Source: Parvularcula sp964556115
GTDB lineage: Bacteria; Pseudomonadota; Alphaproteobacteria; Caulobacterales; Parvularculaceae
Reading direction: 5' to 3'
DNA length: 64,000 bases
Assembly (NCBI GenBank): GCA_964556115.1
Contig: CAZKVC010000001.1
Span: 375,644-439,643 of the forward strand
Positions 8,618 through 18,145 of this stretch are shown here, one piece after another (positions within the stretch are counted from its first letter, which is position 1; every line of letters starts with the position of its first letter). Below the pieces are notes generated by a model, which was given only the letters and a program-made list of their open reading frames with translations, ran no database searches and had not been told where the DNA came from. A program made the translations under genes and the position numbers.

Positions 8618-8884
8618 TTATTCTGCGGCTTGCGCCGGCTCGACCGAGACGACCTTGCGGTCATCCTTGACGGTGCGGAATTTCACCCGGCCGGAGATCT
8701 TGGCGAAGATGGTGTGGTCCTTGCCGAGCCCCACATTGTCACCCGGCTTGTAGCGCGTGCCGCGCTGGCGGATGATGATGTTGCCCGGAATCACGGCTTC
8801 GCCGCCATATTTCTTCACGCCAAGGCGTTTGGATTCTGAATCGCGACCGTTACGGGACGAGCCGCCTGCCTTTTTATGTGCCAT
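8618..8884 (-). CDS. rpmA: 50S ribosomal protein L27
   Basis: An 88-residue protein with the classic L27 N terminus MAHKKAGGSSRNGRDSESKR, followed by GVKKYGGEAVIPGNIIIRQRGT. The N terminus reaches the peptidyl transferase centre of the ribosome. It lies 21 bases downstream of rplU in the usual pair. Confidence 0.97.
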   Translation of the reverse strand: MAHKKAGGSSRNGRDSESKRLGVKKYGGEAVIPGNIIIRQRGTRYKPGDNVGLGKDHTIFAKISGRVKFRTVKDDRKVVSVEPAQAAE

Positions 8885-8905
8885 TTCGTGCTCCTGCCCG
8901 CGCGA

Positions 8906-9217
8906 TTACGCGGAAATCTTGTTGATCTTCAGGGTCGTCAGGTCCTGACGATGGCCCTTCTTCCGACGATAGTTCTGACGGCGGCGCTTCTTGAAGACGA
9001 TGATCTTCTTGCCGCGGCCCTGCTCGACGATCTCGGCCTCGACCTTGGCGCCGTCGATGAGGGGCGCGCCGACTTTCACGTCGTCGCCGCCCAGCATCAG
9101 CACCTCGTCGAGGGTGATGGTGTCGCCAGCCTCACCGGCCAGTTTCTCGACATTGATAACGTCACCGGCCTTGACGCGATATTGCTTGCCGCCGGTCTTG
9201 ATGACTGCGTAGTTCAT
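8906..9217 (-). CDS. rplU: 50S ribosomal protein L21
   Basis: A 103-residue L21 with the conserved beginning MNYAVIKTGGKQYRVKAGD and the RNA-binding end KKRRRQNYRRKKGHRQ. It is the first gene of the rplU-rpmA-GNAT-obgE cluster. A GC hairpin (CCGGGG at 9256-9261 with CCCCGG at 9270-9275) lies in its leader and could be involved in control, though I know of no match to a named L21 leader motif. Confidence 0.97.
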   Translation of the reverse strand: MNYAVIKTGGKQYRVKAGDVINVEKLAGEAGDTITLDEVLMLGGDDVKVGAPLIDGAKVEAEIVEQGRGKKIIVFKKRRRQNYRRKKGHRQDLTTLKINKISA

Positions 9218-9286
9218 GCTTGCTCCGCTAAGCTCTCTTGACTTGCCTTCTCGGTCCGGGGTTCGACTGCCCCGGTTGAAGAGGGG

Positions 9287-9315
9287 CAGCTAGAGAGAAA
9301 AGCGGCCTGCGTCAA
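9287..9315 (-). promoter_or_regulatory. candidate promoter of rplU
   Basis: On the minus strand TTGACG (9310-9315) stands 17 bases before TAGCTG (9287-9292), about 70 bases upstream of the rplU ATG. The -35 box is close to the sigma-70 consensus; the -10 box is weak. The call is supported by position only. Confidence 0.4.
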
Positions 9316-9336
9316 GAACGGAAGGGGTCCACGACC

Positions 9337-10290
9337 ATGGCAAAACGATCACCCAGCGAAGCCCGCGCTCTGTTCCGCGAGATGATGGCGAAGCAGCCCG
9401 TCCCCGTCGTGGCTGCGCCGATGTTCATCGTCTCCGGCCCCGCTCTCGTCAAAGCCGAATGCGAAGCGGGCATCGTCGGCGCCTTCCCGGCGCTGAACGC
9501 ACGGCCGGCCGAGGCGCTGACCGAGTGGATCGAGGAGATCAAGGCGGTCGGCAGCCCTTTTGCGGTTAACCATATCGTCCACCGCTCGAACGACCGGCTG
9601 ATGCATGATCTCGAGGTCACGGTGAAGCACGAGGTGCCCCTCGCCATCACCTCCCTCGGCGCGCGGCCGGAGGTGTTCGAAGCCACCCAGAGCTATGGCG
9701 GCCTCTGCTTCCATGACGTCATCAACAACACTTTCGCCAAGAAGGCGATCGAGAAAGGCGCGGACGGCTTGATACTGGTCGCGGCAGGCGCTGGCGGCCA
9801 TGCAGGCGTCCTCTCGCCCTTCGCGTTCCTCGCCGAAGTGCGCGAGTGGTTCGACGGACCAATCCTTCTTTCGGGCGCAATCGCAACCGGCCAGGGTGTC
9901 CTCGCGGCGCAGGCGGCGGGCGCCGATGCCGCCTATATCGGTTCGGCCTTCATTGCTTCCGAAGAAGCGAACGCGCCCGATCCCTACAAGATGGGCGTCG
10001 TCGAAGGCGCCATGGAAGACATCGTCTATACGAACTATTTCTCCGGCATTCACGGCAACTATCTCAAACCGTCGATCAAGGCGGCCGGGATGGACCCGGA
10101 CAACCTGCCGGTGGCCGACCCTTCCAAGATGGATTTCAAGTCTGGCGGCGAGAACTCGGCCAAGGTCTGGAAGGACATCTGGGGCGCCGGCCAGGGGATC
10201 GGTGCGGTCAAGTCGCTCGGCACGGTGAAGAGCCTCGTCGATCGTCTCAGCACGGAGTACCGTACGGCCAAGGATTTGCTGACGGCCTAG
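9337..10290 (+). CDS. FMN-dependent nitronate monooxygenase-like enzyme
   Basis: A 317-residue TIM-barrel flavoprotein of the nitronate monooxygenase/2-nitropropane dioxygenase family. Visible signatures are APMFIVSGPALVKAECEAG at the N terminus, VAAGAGGHAG with the conserved His, and the FMN phosphate region SGAIATGQGVLAAQAAGADA. It would oxidise alkyl nitronates such as propionate-3-nitronate or act as a related flavin reductase. The ATG follows a GGAAGGGG ribosome site. It converges with the sensor-kinase gene, sharing four bases at the stops. Confidence 0.85.
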   Translation: MAKRSPSEARALFREMMAKQPVPVVAAPMFIVSGPALVKAECEAGIVGAFPALNARPAEALTEWIEEIKAVGSPFAVNHIVHRSNDRLMHDLEVTVKHEVPLAITSLGARPEVFEATQSYGGLCFHDVINNTFAKKAIEKGADGLILVAAGAGGHAGVLSPFAFLAEVREWFDGPILLSGAIATGQGVLAAQAAGADAAYIGSAFIASEEANAPDPYKMGVVEGAMEDIVYTNYFSGIHGNYLKPSIKAAGMDPDNLPVADPSKMDFKSGGENSAKVWKDIWGAGQGIGAVKSLGTVKSLVDRLSTEYRTAKDLLTA

Positions 10291-11534
10291 CCGGCAAGTC
10301 GGGTGTGACCTTCGGCAGGGAGGGTCTCGACCGGAATATAGCGCTTGCGCATGGCCTCGCCGAGGGCCTCCTGAAGACTGTCCGCCAAGACCGGCTTGGC
10401 AACGAAAGCGTCGATGCCCGCGGCGGCCAGACGAGGATCATGGGCCGCGGCGGTCCTTCCGGATACCGCGACGATTGCGGCACCCCGGCTGATGCCTTCG
10501 GTCCTGATGCGTTCTGCACAGACGAACCCGTTCACGCCGGGCATGACGAGGTCGAGCAGCACGACATCCACCGGCTCCCGCGCGGCGATCGCGGCGGCGG
10601 TCTCGCCGTCCTCGGCGCAGGTGACCTTGGCGAAACCGTAGGGTTTCAGCAGTTCCTTCAGCACAAAGAGGTTGAGAGGGTTGTCGTCGACGACCAGAGC
10701 CGAAAGATGACCGAGTTGCCGCCCATCGAGCGCAGCGGAGGCAGGCTCGAGCGCCAGGGGCGGTTCGTCATTGGGGCGGCAGGGGACAGCCTTGAAGGCG
10801 AGGGAGAGACAGGTGCCCTGCCCTTCGAGTTTCTCGGCCTTCAGCCTGCCGCCGAGTTTCTTCGCGTGCACCCCGGCGAGCGCCAGTGAGAGGACCGACC
10901 CCGGACGACCTTCCAGCGCGTGATCGGAGGCGCGGGCCGGGCTGAAATAATCCGAGGACCGCGCGGGGTTCTCCGCCGTGCCCGTATCGTAGACGGAAAA
11001 ACGGATCTGCACCCGCCCGTCGCTCATTCCGCAAGAGGTGCAGGAAAGCTTGACCGATCCCCAGCCGCTTTGCTCGAGAGCTTCGTCGATCAGTGCTCCG
11101 ACAGCCTGTTTGACGGAGGCGGGTTCGGTCCTGATCCAGATGTCCGGCATGGCGCCCATGATGACGCTGAGCCGGGAGCCTTCTTCGGCCAGCCGCCGGT
11201 TGCGCTTGCGCACCATGGTGGTGATCTCGGCGGCAAGATCCATCGGCTCGCCGGCCCGCTCGCGCGCAGTGGTGGTCCCCTCAAGGAGTTGTTCCGCCTC
11301 GCGCAGGGTCTTTTGCAAGGCGGCGATACCGCGCTGCCGCACGTTTTCATCGGCGCCCTCCATCACAAGGACGCCCAGCCCCTGGCGAAGCTCATGCACC
11401 GCCGCGAGCAGCAGCGTCCGGCGGTCGGCGTCGGCGAAACCCCCGCCGATCCAGCCCTTGCGGATGAGGCCAACGGTCAGGAACGCGCTCCCGAGGGCGA
11501 TGCTGGCTGAGCTGACGGTCAGAAGGAGGAACAT
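10287..11534 (-). CDS. membrane-anchored hybrid sensor kinase with C-terminal receiver domain
   Basis: A 415-residue protein: one N-terminal membrane helix, a dimerisation helix with LLAAVHELRQGLG (candidate phospho-His), an ATPase-like region, and a receiver domain (LSALVVDDNPLNLFVL, Asp in VVLLDLVMPGVNGF, Lys in FVAKPV). The ATPase part is degenerate: the N box reads ALIDEALEQ, where the usual Asn is replaced, and the G1 box is VYDTGTA. It may therefore act mainly through its receiver. ATG 11534 is preferred because AAAGG precedes it at good spacing; an in-frame ATG at 11579 is possible. No cognate output gene is adjacent. Confidence 0.7.
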   Translation of the reverse strand: MFLLLTVSSASIALGSAFLTVGLIRKGWIGGGFADADRRTLLLAAVHELRQGLGVLVMEGADENVRQRGIAALQKTLREAEQLLEGTTTARERAGEPMDLAAEITTMVRKRNRRLAEEGSRLSVIMGAMPDIWIRTEPASVKQAVGALIDEALEQSGWGSVKLSCTSCGMSDGRVQIRFSVYDTGTAENPARSSDYFSPARASDHALEGRPGSVLSLALAGVHAKKLGGRLKAEKLEGQGTCLSLAFKAVPCRPNDEPPLALEPASAALDGRQLGHLSALVVDDNPLNLFVLKELLKPYGFAKVTCAEDGETAAAIAAREPVDVVLLDLVMPGVNGFVCAERIRTEGISRGAAIVAVSGRTAAAHDPRLAAAGIDAFVAKPVLADSLQEALGEAMRKRYIPVETLPAEGHTRLAG

Positions 11535-11664
11535 GACGAAGCCTTTGGGTGGATGCTGTACGGACCAGATCGCAACCATAGCGTGCAGTTCTAAACCAAG
11601 CGTTCAGGGCAGAGAGGTTCAGCACCTCAGGCGAACAATTTGCCGCCTCAGGCGTTGTCCTCCC

Positions 11665-13356
11665 ATGGCGTATCAACCCAAGGCTGCCGCCTCACCGCTC
11701 TTCGTCGCCCTTGTGCTCTTCGCCGCGCTCTTCGGCGCGGACGCCTTCGCGCAAAGCGACAGTGGGCCGCATGTCTTCAAGGTCGAGAGTTTGAACCCGG
11801 GCCTTCCCGAGCCGGAACGTCTCATCGACCGCTCGACCCCGCAGACCAGCCTCGAGACCTTCATGATGGCCGGGGAGACCGAAGACTGGGCGCGCGCGGC
11901 CCAAATCCTCGACCTTTCCGCCCTGCCCGAGGACAGACAGAACGTCGAAGGACCGATCCTTGCGCAGCAGCTCCACTATTTTCTCGAGCGCTCGCTCAAT
12001 CTCGACTGGGCCGGCATCAGTGACCGTCCGGATGCGGTCGATGTCACAGCGACGGACCAAAGCGCCTTCGCAGGTGAGCCGCGCCGCAGCCTCAGGCTCG
12101 CGCTGATCTCGGCCGAAGGCCGCAGCATCTCGGTCCGCATTGCAAGGCTGAAGACCGAAGACGGTGACCCCATGTGGATGTTCCCCAGACAGACAGTCGA
12201 GGAAATCCCCGTCCTCTACGGCCGCTATGGTCCCAGCCCCTTCGAGGAGACGCTGCCTTCTTTCCTGCGCGCGGAGGCGTTCTGGACGCTTGCCTGGTGG
12301 GAGGTCATCGCCCTGCCGCTCGTCATCATCTTCGCCGGGCTGCTTGCCGCTGCCGTGTGGCGGGCGCTCTCGGCGTTGAAGCGCAGCGATCACCTCAACG
12401 CCTTTGACGGGATTGTCCGGGCGGTCCGGCTGCCGATGACGCTCCTGGTCTTCGCCGCCGTCTTCACACTGGTTCAGGCGCTTCTCTTCACCTTCTCAGG
12501 GGCTGTGAATTCCGTCCTCGAGCCCATCATGATCGCGCTCATCGTCATCGCCCTCGGCGCTCTCATCGTCGAGTTCATTGACGCAGCGATCGACCGTGTG
12601 GCGAACAGTAAGGACGAGGATGTCACCCATCCCAACGCCGAAGCGGACCGGGCGTTCTACACCACCCTTTCGGCCGTCCGCCGTTTCGTCCTGGTCATCT
12701 TCCTGATCGTCGGCACCGCCTTCGTCCTGATCGAGAGCAATCTGACCCGGACGATGGGTTTCTCGCTTCTCGCTTCGGCTGGGGTGATCGGCCTCGTGCT
12801 CGCCTTCGCGGCGCGCGAGCTACTGGCGAACATCATGGCGAGCCTCCAGATCGCTTTCGCCAAGACGGCGCGCATAGGCGATGCCGTCCTGTTCGAAGAC
12901 CGCTGGTGCTATGTCGAGAAGATCGGCTTCACCCATGTTCGGTTGCGGACCTGGGACGACAAGCGGATGATGACCCCGGTCACCGAGTTCGTCAGCAGCA
13001 CCTTCGAGAACTGGACCAAGACGGATCCGACGCTTGCGAAATACGTCGTCCTGACCCTCGACCACCGGGCGGACGTCGATCAGCTGCGCGGTCCGTTCGA
13101 GGAATTCATCGACGCGGAAGAGGGTGTGCTGAACCGCGAGGAAGCGAAGGTCACGATCATCGGCCACAGCCGCGATGGCATGGAGGCCCGCTTCCTCTTC
13201 TACGCAGGCGATCCCTCGACCGCCTGGGAGATCCACTGCCGTCTGCGCGAGATGCTCCTGAAGAAGGCGTCCGAGCTCGACGTCCTGGCCTCGCAGGTTG
13301 AGGGCCCGACCTTCCTGCCCCGGGAACGGGAAGTGAGGCTCGGTTCTGCCGGATGA
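11665..13356 (+). CDS. mechanosensitive ion channel of the MscS family
   Basis: A 563-residue protein. A signal peptide (about 1-28) leads into a periplasmic region of some 180 residues, then about four membrane helices, and the MscS pore and beta domain. The pore helix reads MGFSLLASAGVIGLVLAFAA and is followed by RELLANIMASLQIAFAKTARIGDAV, the conserved start of the MscS cytoplasmic vestibule. It would release solutes on hypo-osmotic shock; the long N terminus puts it among the larger MscS relatives. The start at 11665 places the signal peptide correctly, and the frame upstream is antisense to the kinase gene. Confidence 0.85.
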   Translation: MAYQPKAAASPLFVALVLFAALFGADAFAQSDSGPHVFKVESLNPGLPEPERLIDRSTPQTSLETFMMAGETEDWARAAQILDLSALPEDRQNVEGPILAQQLHYFLERSLNLDWAGISDRPDAVDVTATDQSAFAGEPRRSLRLALISAEGRSISVRIARLKTEDGDPMWMFPRQTVEEIPVLYGRYGPSPFEETLPSFLRAEAFWTLAWWEVIALPLVIIFAGLLAAAVWRALSALKRSDHLNAFDGIVRAVRLPMTLLVFAAVFTLVQALLFTFSGAVNSVLEPIMIALIVIALGALIVEFIDAAIDRVANSKDEDVTHPNAEADRAFYTTLSAVRRFVLVIFLIVGTAFVLIESNLTRTMGFSLLASAGVIGLVLAFAARELLANIMASLQIAFAKTARIGDAVLFEDRWCYVEKIGFTHVRLRTWDDKRMMTPVTEFVSSTFENWTKTDPTLAKYVVLTLDHRADVDQLRGPFEEFIDAEEGVLNREEAKVTIIGHSRDGMEARFLFYAGDPSTAWEIHCRLREMLLKKASELDVLASQVEGPTFLPREREVRLGSAG

Positions 13357-13440
13357 CGCGCTCGTCAGGCGCCTTTCCCTTGACCTGAACCCCTCTGCCC
13401 GAAAGGGTTCCAGGGAACGATAAAAGATCAAGGAAACGCC

Positions 13441-16400
13441 ATGCGCCAGCTTCTGCTTCTCGGAACAGCCCTTCTCTACCCCGCCGCCGCCCTCGCCCAC
13501 CCGGGCGACGAGGTCTTCCCCCGGCAGGAAGGCGATACCCGAGAGGCCGGCGGCAACGAAAGCATGGCCGAGGAACCGGTCGCGCCGCCTGCCGACGACT
13601 GGGACGTGATGAACCCGCCCATGCCCACGAGGACGGTGTCGATCGACACCGACGAAGGGACGTGGATGAACGTCGATGTGAGCCCCGATGGCGAGACCAT
13701 TGCCTTCGACCTTCTCGGCGACATCTACACCATGCCGATCTCCGGCGGCGAGGCGACGGCCATCGCTTCGGGCCTCGCCTATGAGATGCAGCCGCGCTGG
13801 TCACCGGACGGCTCGAAGATCGCCTTCACGTCCGATCGGGAGGGCGGCGACAACATCTTCGTGATGAACCCTGACGGCTCGGACATCCGGCAGGTGACGG
13901 ACGAGACGTTCCGTCTTCTGAACTCTCCGGCCTGGCACCCGGACGCCCCCTATATCGCTGCCAAGAAGCACTTCACGACCACCCGCTCCCTCGGTACTGG
14001 CGAGATCTGGCTCTATCACCTTGGCGGAGGCACCGGCACGGCGATCGTCGAGCGGCCGAGCCCCGAGTTCCAGAAAGAGCTCGGCGAGCCGGTCTTCGCC
14101 CCTGACGGGCAGAGCCTCTACTTTACACGGAATGTCAGCTCTGGCTCGACCTTCATCTATGCTCAGGACTCCAACCAGTCCCTGTTTGAGATCGAGGCCC
14201 TGGACCTCGCCTCGGGCGAGCGGCGGACCGTGGTGCGCGGCCCCGGCGGCGCGGTCAGGCCTACCCCTTCGCCGAACGGCGAACGCATCGCTTTCGTCCG
14301 CCGGGACCGGGGGCTTTCCAAGCTCTACGTCCAGGACTTCGCCAGCGGCGAGCTGCGCGAGGTCTATGACGGGCTCGATCAGGACATGCAGGAGACCTGG
14401 GCGGTCCACGGTGTCTATCCGCAAATGGACTGGACCCCCGATGGCGAGGCGCTGGTCTTCTGGGCCGGCGGCAAGCTGTGGCGTGCACCGATGAATGGTG
14501 AGGCGGAAGAGATCCCGTTCCGTGTACGCGATGAGCGCGAGGTCGTCGATCCGCCGCGGCCTTCGGTCGAGGTCTCGCCGGAGAGCTTCAGGACCACCAT
14601 GGCCCGCCAGGCCACGGCGTCGCCCGATGGCGAAAGCATGGTCTTCGCCTCCCTCGGCAAGCTCTACATCAAGAGCGGTGACGGCGAACCGAAACGCCTC
14701 ACCCGCTCTGACCCGTCCGTACGCGAAGTCTTTCCCAGCTACTCCCGCGACGGAAGGCAGATCGTCTATGTGGCCTGGACCGATGAGGGGCTCGGCGAGA
14801 TCAGGACCATCTCGGCCCGCGGTGGCCGCTCGCGCCGGGTAACGGAGGAGCCGGGGCATTACCGCTCGCCTTCCTTCTCGCCTGATGGCGAAACGATCGT
14901 CTTTGAAAAGGATGCAGGCGGATGGCTCCTCTCCGACCGGTATTCGGGCGAGACGGGCCTCTACCGCATCCCTGCCAGGGGCGGCGAGATGGTGCGCTTT
15001 GCTGAAGGTGGTTCCGGCCCGCATTTCGGCCGCGAGGAGGACCGGGTCTACTATACCAAGCGCCTGGACGGCTTCGCCCTGGTCAGCACGAACCTCAATG
15101 GCTTTGATGAGCGCACGCACCTGACGAGCGAGCTGGCCTACGGGTTCCACGTCGCGCCCGATGGACACCACATCGCCTTCTTCGATAATTACGACGTCCA
15201 CGTCATGCCCATGCCCATGACACCGTCGAAGATCGCGGCGGCGCGCAGCACCAGTAACTTCCCCACCAAGAGGGTTTCGGGCGGCGGTGCGGACAGTCTG
15301 AGCTGGTCAGGCGGCGGTGAGCGGGTTCACTGGACCCTCGGTCCCGTCGGCTACACGGCCGAGCTGGCGGCGGTCATGCCCGAAACGCCGCTCGCCGAAG
15401 GTGAGGAGGCGAGCGAATACGAGCCGCCGCAGGAGGGCATGGACCTTTCGATCGAGGCCGAGGCCGATATTCCCGAAGGCAGCGTCGCCCTGACCGGCGC
15501 GCGGATCGTCACCATGGCCGGGGAAGACGGCGGCGTCATCGAGACCGGTACGGTCCTGATCGAGAACAACCGGATCGCGGCCATCGGTTCGGATATCGAC
15601 ATCCCCGACGGGACCCCCACGGTCGACATGGAAGGCAAGACGATCATCCCCGGGCTGATCGACGCCCACGCCCATGGCCCCTATTCCGATGGAGGCATCA
15701 TTCCGCAGACGAACTGGAGCACCGTCGCGCACCTTGCGCTCGGTGTGACCACCGTTTTCGATCCGTCGAGCAATGCCGACAGCTTCGCGGCACAGTCGCT
15801 CCAGCGGACGGGCGATCTTCTGGCCCCGCGCCTCTATACGACGGGCCGCATCGTCTATGGCGCCAAATCGCCGGGCGCCTATGCTGACATCCAGTCCTAT
15901 GAGGACGCCCTCGATCACGTCCGCCGCCTGAAGACTCAAGGCGCGCACGGCATCAAGAACTACAACCAGCCGCGCCGCGACCAGCGGCAGAAGGTGGTCG
16001 CTGCCGCGCTCGAGGAAGACATCCTCGTCGTGGCCGAAGGCGGCTCGCTCTTCACCATGGATATGAGCATCGTCGCGGACGGAAACTCGGCCCTGGAGCA
16101 CAACCTGCCCCAGCGGGTCCTCTATGACGACGTCCTGCAGTTCTACGGCCAGACCGAGGTCGCCTACACCCCGACCCTGGTCGTCACCTATGGCGGGCTC
16201 GCTGGGGATCCCTACTGGCGCTACGCCACCGACGTCTGGACCCATCCGATCCTCTCCGAACATGTGCCCGATCACATCCTCGAGCCTTCATCCGTACGCC
16301 GCACCAAGGCGCCTGAAGAGGACTTCGCCGATCAATATGCGGCGCGGGAGGCGAAGAAGCTCGCCGATGAAGGTGTGATGGTGTCGATCGGCGCGCATGG

Positions 16401-16707
16401 CCAGCAACAGGGGCTCGCTGCGCATTGGGAGATGTGGTCCTTCGCCCGGGGCGGCATGTCACCGCTCGAAGCGCTTCGGACGGCTACCTCCACCCCGGCC
16501 AGGCATCTCGGCTTCGCCGACGACATCGGCACGCTGGAGGAAGGCAAGCTCGCCGATCTCGTGGTCCTCGACGAGAACCCGCTGGAGGACATCCGCAACA
16601 CCGACAAGATCAGCCACGTTATGCTGGGCGGACGCCTCTATGATGCGAAAACCATGGCGGAGGTCGAAACCGGTGACCGTCCCGCGGTCGAATACTACTG
16701 GGAGTGA
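13441..16707 (+). CDS. secreted TolB-propeller amidohydrolase
   Basis: A 1088-residue exported protein. After a signal peptide (1-19) come repeated PD40/TolB blades of the form RWSPDGSKIAFTSDREG, SPDGETIVFE and APDGHHIAF across residues about 70-600. The amidohydrolase domain runs from about residue 680, with GLIDAHAHGP (metal-binding HxH), ALEHNLPQ and LADLVVLDENPLEDI near the end. Family members are metal-dependent hydrolases, often assigned to peptide or imidazolone-like substrates; the substrate here is unknown. A GATCAAGGAAACGCC leader gives a good ribosome site. Confidence 0.82.
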   Translation: MRQLLLLGTALLYPAAALAHPGDEVFPRQEGDTREAGGNESMAEEPVAPPADDWDVMNPPMPTRTVSIDTDEGTWMNVDVSPDGETIAFDLLGDIYTMPISGGEATAIASGLAYEMQPRWSPDGSKIAFTSDREGGDNIFVMNPDGSDIRQVTDETFRLLNSPAWHPDAPYIAAKKHFTTTRSLGTGEIWLYHLGGGTGTAIVERPSPEFQKELGEPVFAPDGQSLYFTRNVSSGSTFIYAQDSNQSLFEIEALDLASGERRTVVRGPGGAVRPTPSPNGERIAFVRRDRGLSKLYVQDFASGELREVYDGLDQDMQETWAVHGVYPQMDWTPDGEALVFWAGGKLWRAPMNGEAEEIPFRVRDEREVVDPPRPSVEVSPESFRTTMARQATASPDGESMVFASLGKLYIKSGDGEPKRLTRSDPSVREVFPSYSRDGRQIVYVAWTDEGLGEIRTISARGGRSRRVTEEPGHYRSPSFSPDGETIVFEKDAGGWLLSDRYSGETGLYRIPARGGEMVRFAEGGSGPHFGREEDRVYYTKRLDGFALVSTNLNGFDERTHLTSELAYGFHVAPDGHHIAFFDNYDVHVMPMPMTPSKIAAARSTSNFPTKRVSGGGADSLSWSGGGERVHWTLGPVGYTAELAAVMPETPLAEGEEASEYEPPQEGMDLSIEAEADIPEGSVALTGARIVTMAGEDGGVIETGTVLIENNRIAAIGSDIDIPDGTPTVDMEGKTIIPGLIDAHAHGPYSDGGIIPQTNWSTVAHLALGVTTVFDPSSNADSFAAQSLQRTGDLLAPRLYTTGRIVYGAKSPGAYADIQSYEDALDHVRRLKTQGAHGIKNYNQPRRDQRQKVVAAALEEDILVVAEGGSLFTMDMSIVADGNSALEHNLPQRVLYDDVLQFYGQTEVAYTPTLVVTYGGLAGDPYWRYATDVWTHPILSEHVPDHILEPSSVRRTKAPEEDFADQYAAREAKKLADEGVMVSIGAHGQQQGLAAHWEMWSFARGGMSPLEALRTATSTPARHLGFADDIGTLEEGKLADLVVLDENPLEDIRNTDKISHVMLGGRLYDAKTMAEVETGDRPAVEYYWE

Positions 16708-16714
16708 TGCACCT

Positions 16715-17107
16715 TCAGGTGCGGCTGGCCAGCATGTCCTTGATGGAGCTGGTCAGCTGCTCTTCGGTGTAGGGTTTGCGCAGCACCGCCTCGCTGACCT
16801 CGCCCAGGTCACCGCGCTCCTCGCCATAGCCGGTGGCGAAGAGGACCCGGCCGCCGCTGGCCTTGATCTTCCGCGCCAAAGGCAATGATGGCTCGCCGTT
16901 GATATCGACATCGAGGATCGCGACGGAAACCGGCCCCTGGTCCAAGACAGCAGCTGCCTGCGGAAGGGTGCTCACAGCGTGGACTTCGCCGAGATTGGCG
17001 TCTTCCAGAACGGCGGTGAAACTCATCGAGACGATGAACTCGTCCTCGAGATAGAGGATCCGCGCAGGCTTCTCCGCCGGTCCGGTCTTGGGTGTTCGAT
17101 GCGTCAC
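16715..17107 (-). CDS. single-domain response regulator
   Basis: A 130-residue receiver with no output domain. It has the acidic pair in ILYLEDEFIVS, the phospho-acceptor Asp in VAILDVDING and the Lys in AVLRKPYTEEQL. The GTG at 17107 is chosen because GGAAGGGG lies at correct spacing; the frame continues upstream to 17155 without such a site. The D-x-N-G style and lack of output resemble receivers that work with HWE-family kinases in alphaproteobacteria. No kinase is adjacent. Confidence 0.8.
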   Translation of the reverse strand: MTHRTPKTGPAEKPARILYLEDEFIVSMSFTAVLEDANLGEVHAVSTLPQAAAVLDQGPVSVAILDVDINGEPSLPLARKIKASGGRVLFATGYGEERGDLGEVSEAVLRKPYTEEQLTSSIKDMLASRT

Positions 17108-17230
17108 AATGGCCCCTTCCGGACGAACGGTCCGGTCATGGGTGAGGTGTGGCACAGTTACAGTAAAACCGTTCTCGCAAGTTCGTTTGCGGTGATCACA
17201 ATGATGTGTAGCTCGGAACGGGCCAGAACC

Positions 17231-17728
17231 TTACTCGGCCGGAAGCACCACGTTCATCCTGTCGCCGACCCGGCTGCGCAGCGGCTTGCGCTCAAGGCTT
17301 TCCGCCAGCGCGTCGAGCCGCGCCATCAGCCCGCCGACTTCGGCGTCCAACTCATCGGCCACCGCTTCGAAGCTTTCCCAGAGGGGTTTCAACCGCGCAA
17401 TGCGCTTCCGGCCTTCATCAGTCAGGCTGATGAGCTTCTTCCGCCTGTCGCTTGGGTGCTCGGCCGAAGTGATGAAGCCGGCGGTATGAAGCCCGCGCAG
17501 GCTCTGGGTCATGGTCGGTTGGGACACCTTGAGCTGCAACGCGATCTGCACCGCGGTGATCGGCTTGGGGTCCGCCTCGAGAAGGACGCTGAGCGGACCG
17601 ATCCAGGCAGGGTTCTCTTCATAGCCGTAGGACTGATAGATCTGCGCCGTTTCGGTCTGCAGCTTTTCCAGCAGGCTGCGCATTCTCGTGGTGATGCCCG
17701 TTCGCGTCTTGGGGTCCCACTCACTCAT
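17231..17728 (-). CDS. MarR-family transcriptional regulator
   Basis: A 165-residue winged-helix regulator. The recognition region reads ITAVQIALQLKVSQPTMTQSLRGL, followed by the wing (SDRRKKLISLTDEGRKRI), which is diagnostic for MarR. Long helices at either end form the dimer interface. The ATG follows AAGGATCTGAAG. The ligand is unknown; no drug pump or oxidase gene is adjacent, so the target is unclear. Confidence 0.85.
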   Translation of the reverse strand: MSEWDPKTRTGITTRMRSLLEKLQTETAQIYQSYGYEENPAWIGPLSVLLEADPKPITAVQIALQLKVSQPTMTQSLRGLHTAGFITSAEHPSDRRKKLISLTDEGRKRIARLKPLWESFEAVADELDAEVGGLMARLDALAESLERKPLRSRVGDRMNVVLPAE

Positions 17729-18145
17729 CTTCAGATCCTTCGTTTCCCGGCCCAGTACCGTCTGTCCGCAATGGAACGTTTTGGCAAGAAAACATCACCA
17801 GCTGAATTCGCGCAGCAATGCAAATATGAGTAATGCTCATCGGTATTGAAGAACATGGGCCATGCCTGTCCTTATCGTTTATTGACGACACATGGCCCGA
17901 AAACCCGCTTCCGGCGCTGGCCTACTGGTGTAGTCTTGCATAGAGGCGGAGCCCCCGAATTCGTGGCAGCTCTTCACCGCCTTCGGCGCGAAGTATCGGC
18001 AGAGATGCTTGTGTACGGCACCTCTCAGACGCTCAACGGGGCGAATCGGTCGGGCCTAGCGCCCTTCGGCTGACTGCTCCGGACCTTTGGGAACGCATGC
18101 AACGCGGTGCTAAGCGCGAGGTGCAATCCACCGAAGGCCCGGCCC
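17729..18145. other. intergenic region without a convincing gene
   Basis: About 415 bases between the divergent marR and NTF2-like genes. Short open frames on both strands have no ribosome site and no recognisable protein features. An inverted repeat, GGGCCATG at 17857-17864 with CATGGCCC at 17891-17898, is the only structure I noticed. It is far from either start and its role is unknown. Confidence 0.5.

Noticed and set aside
16708..16735. A small hairpin GCACC-TTCA-GGTGC between the amidohydrolase and response regulator genes
   Set aside because: Five-base stem, no T run, and it overlaps the end of the response regulator gene. Too weak to call a terminator.
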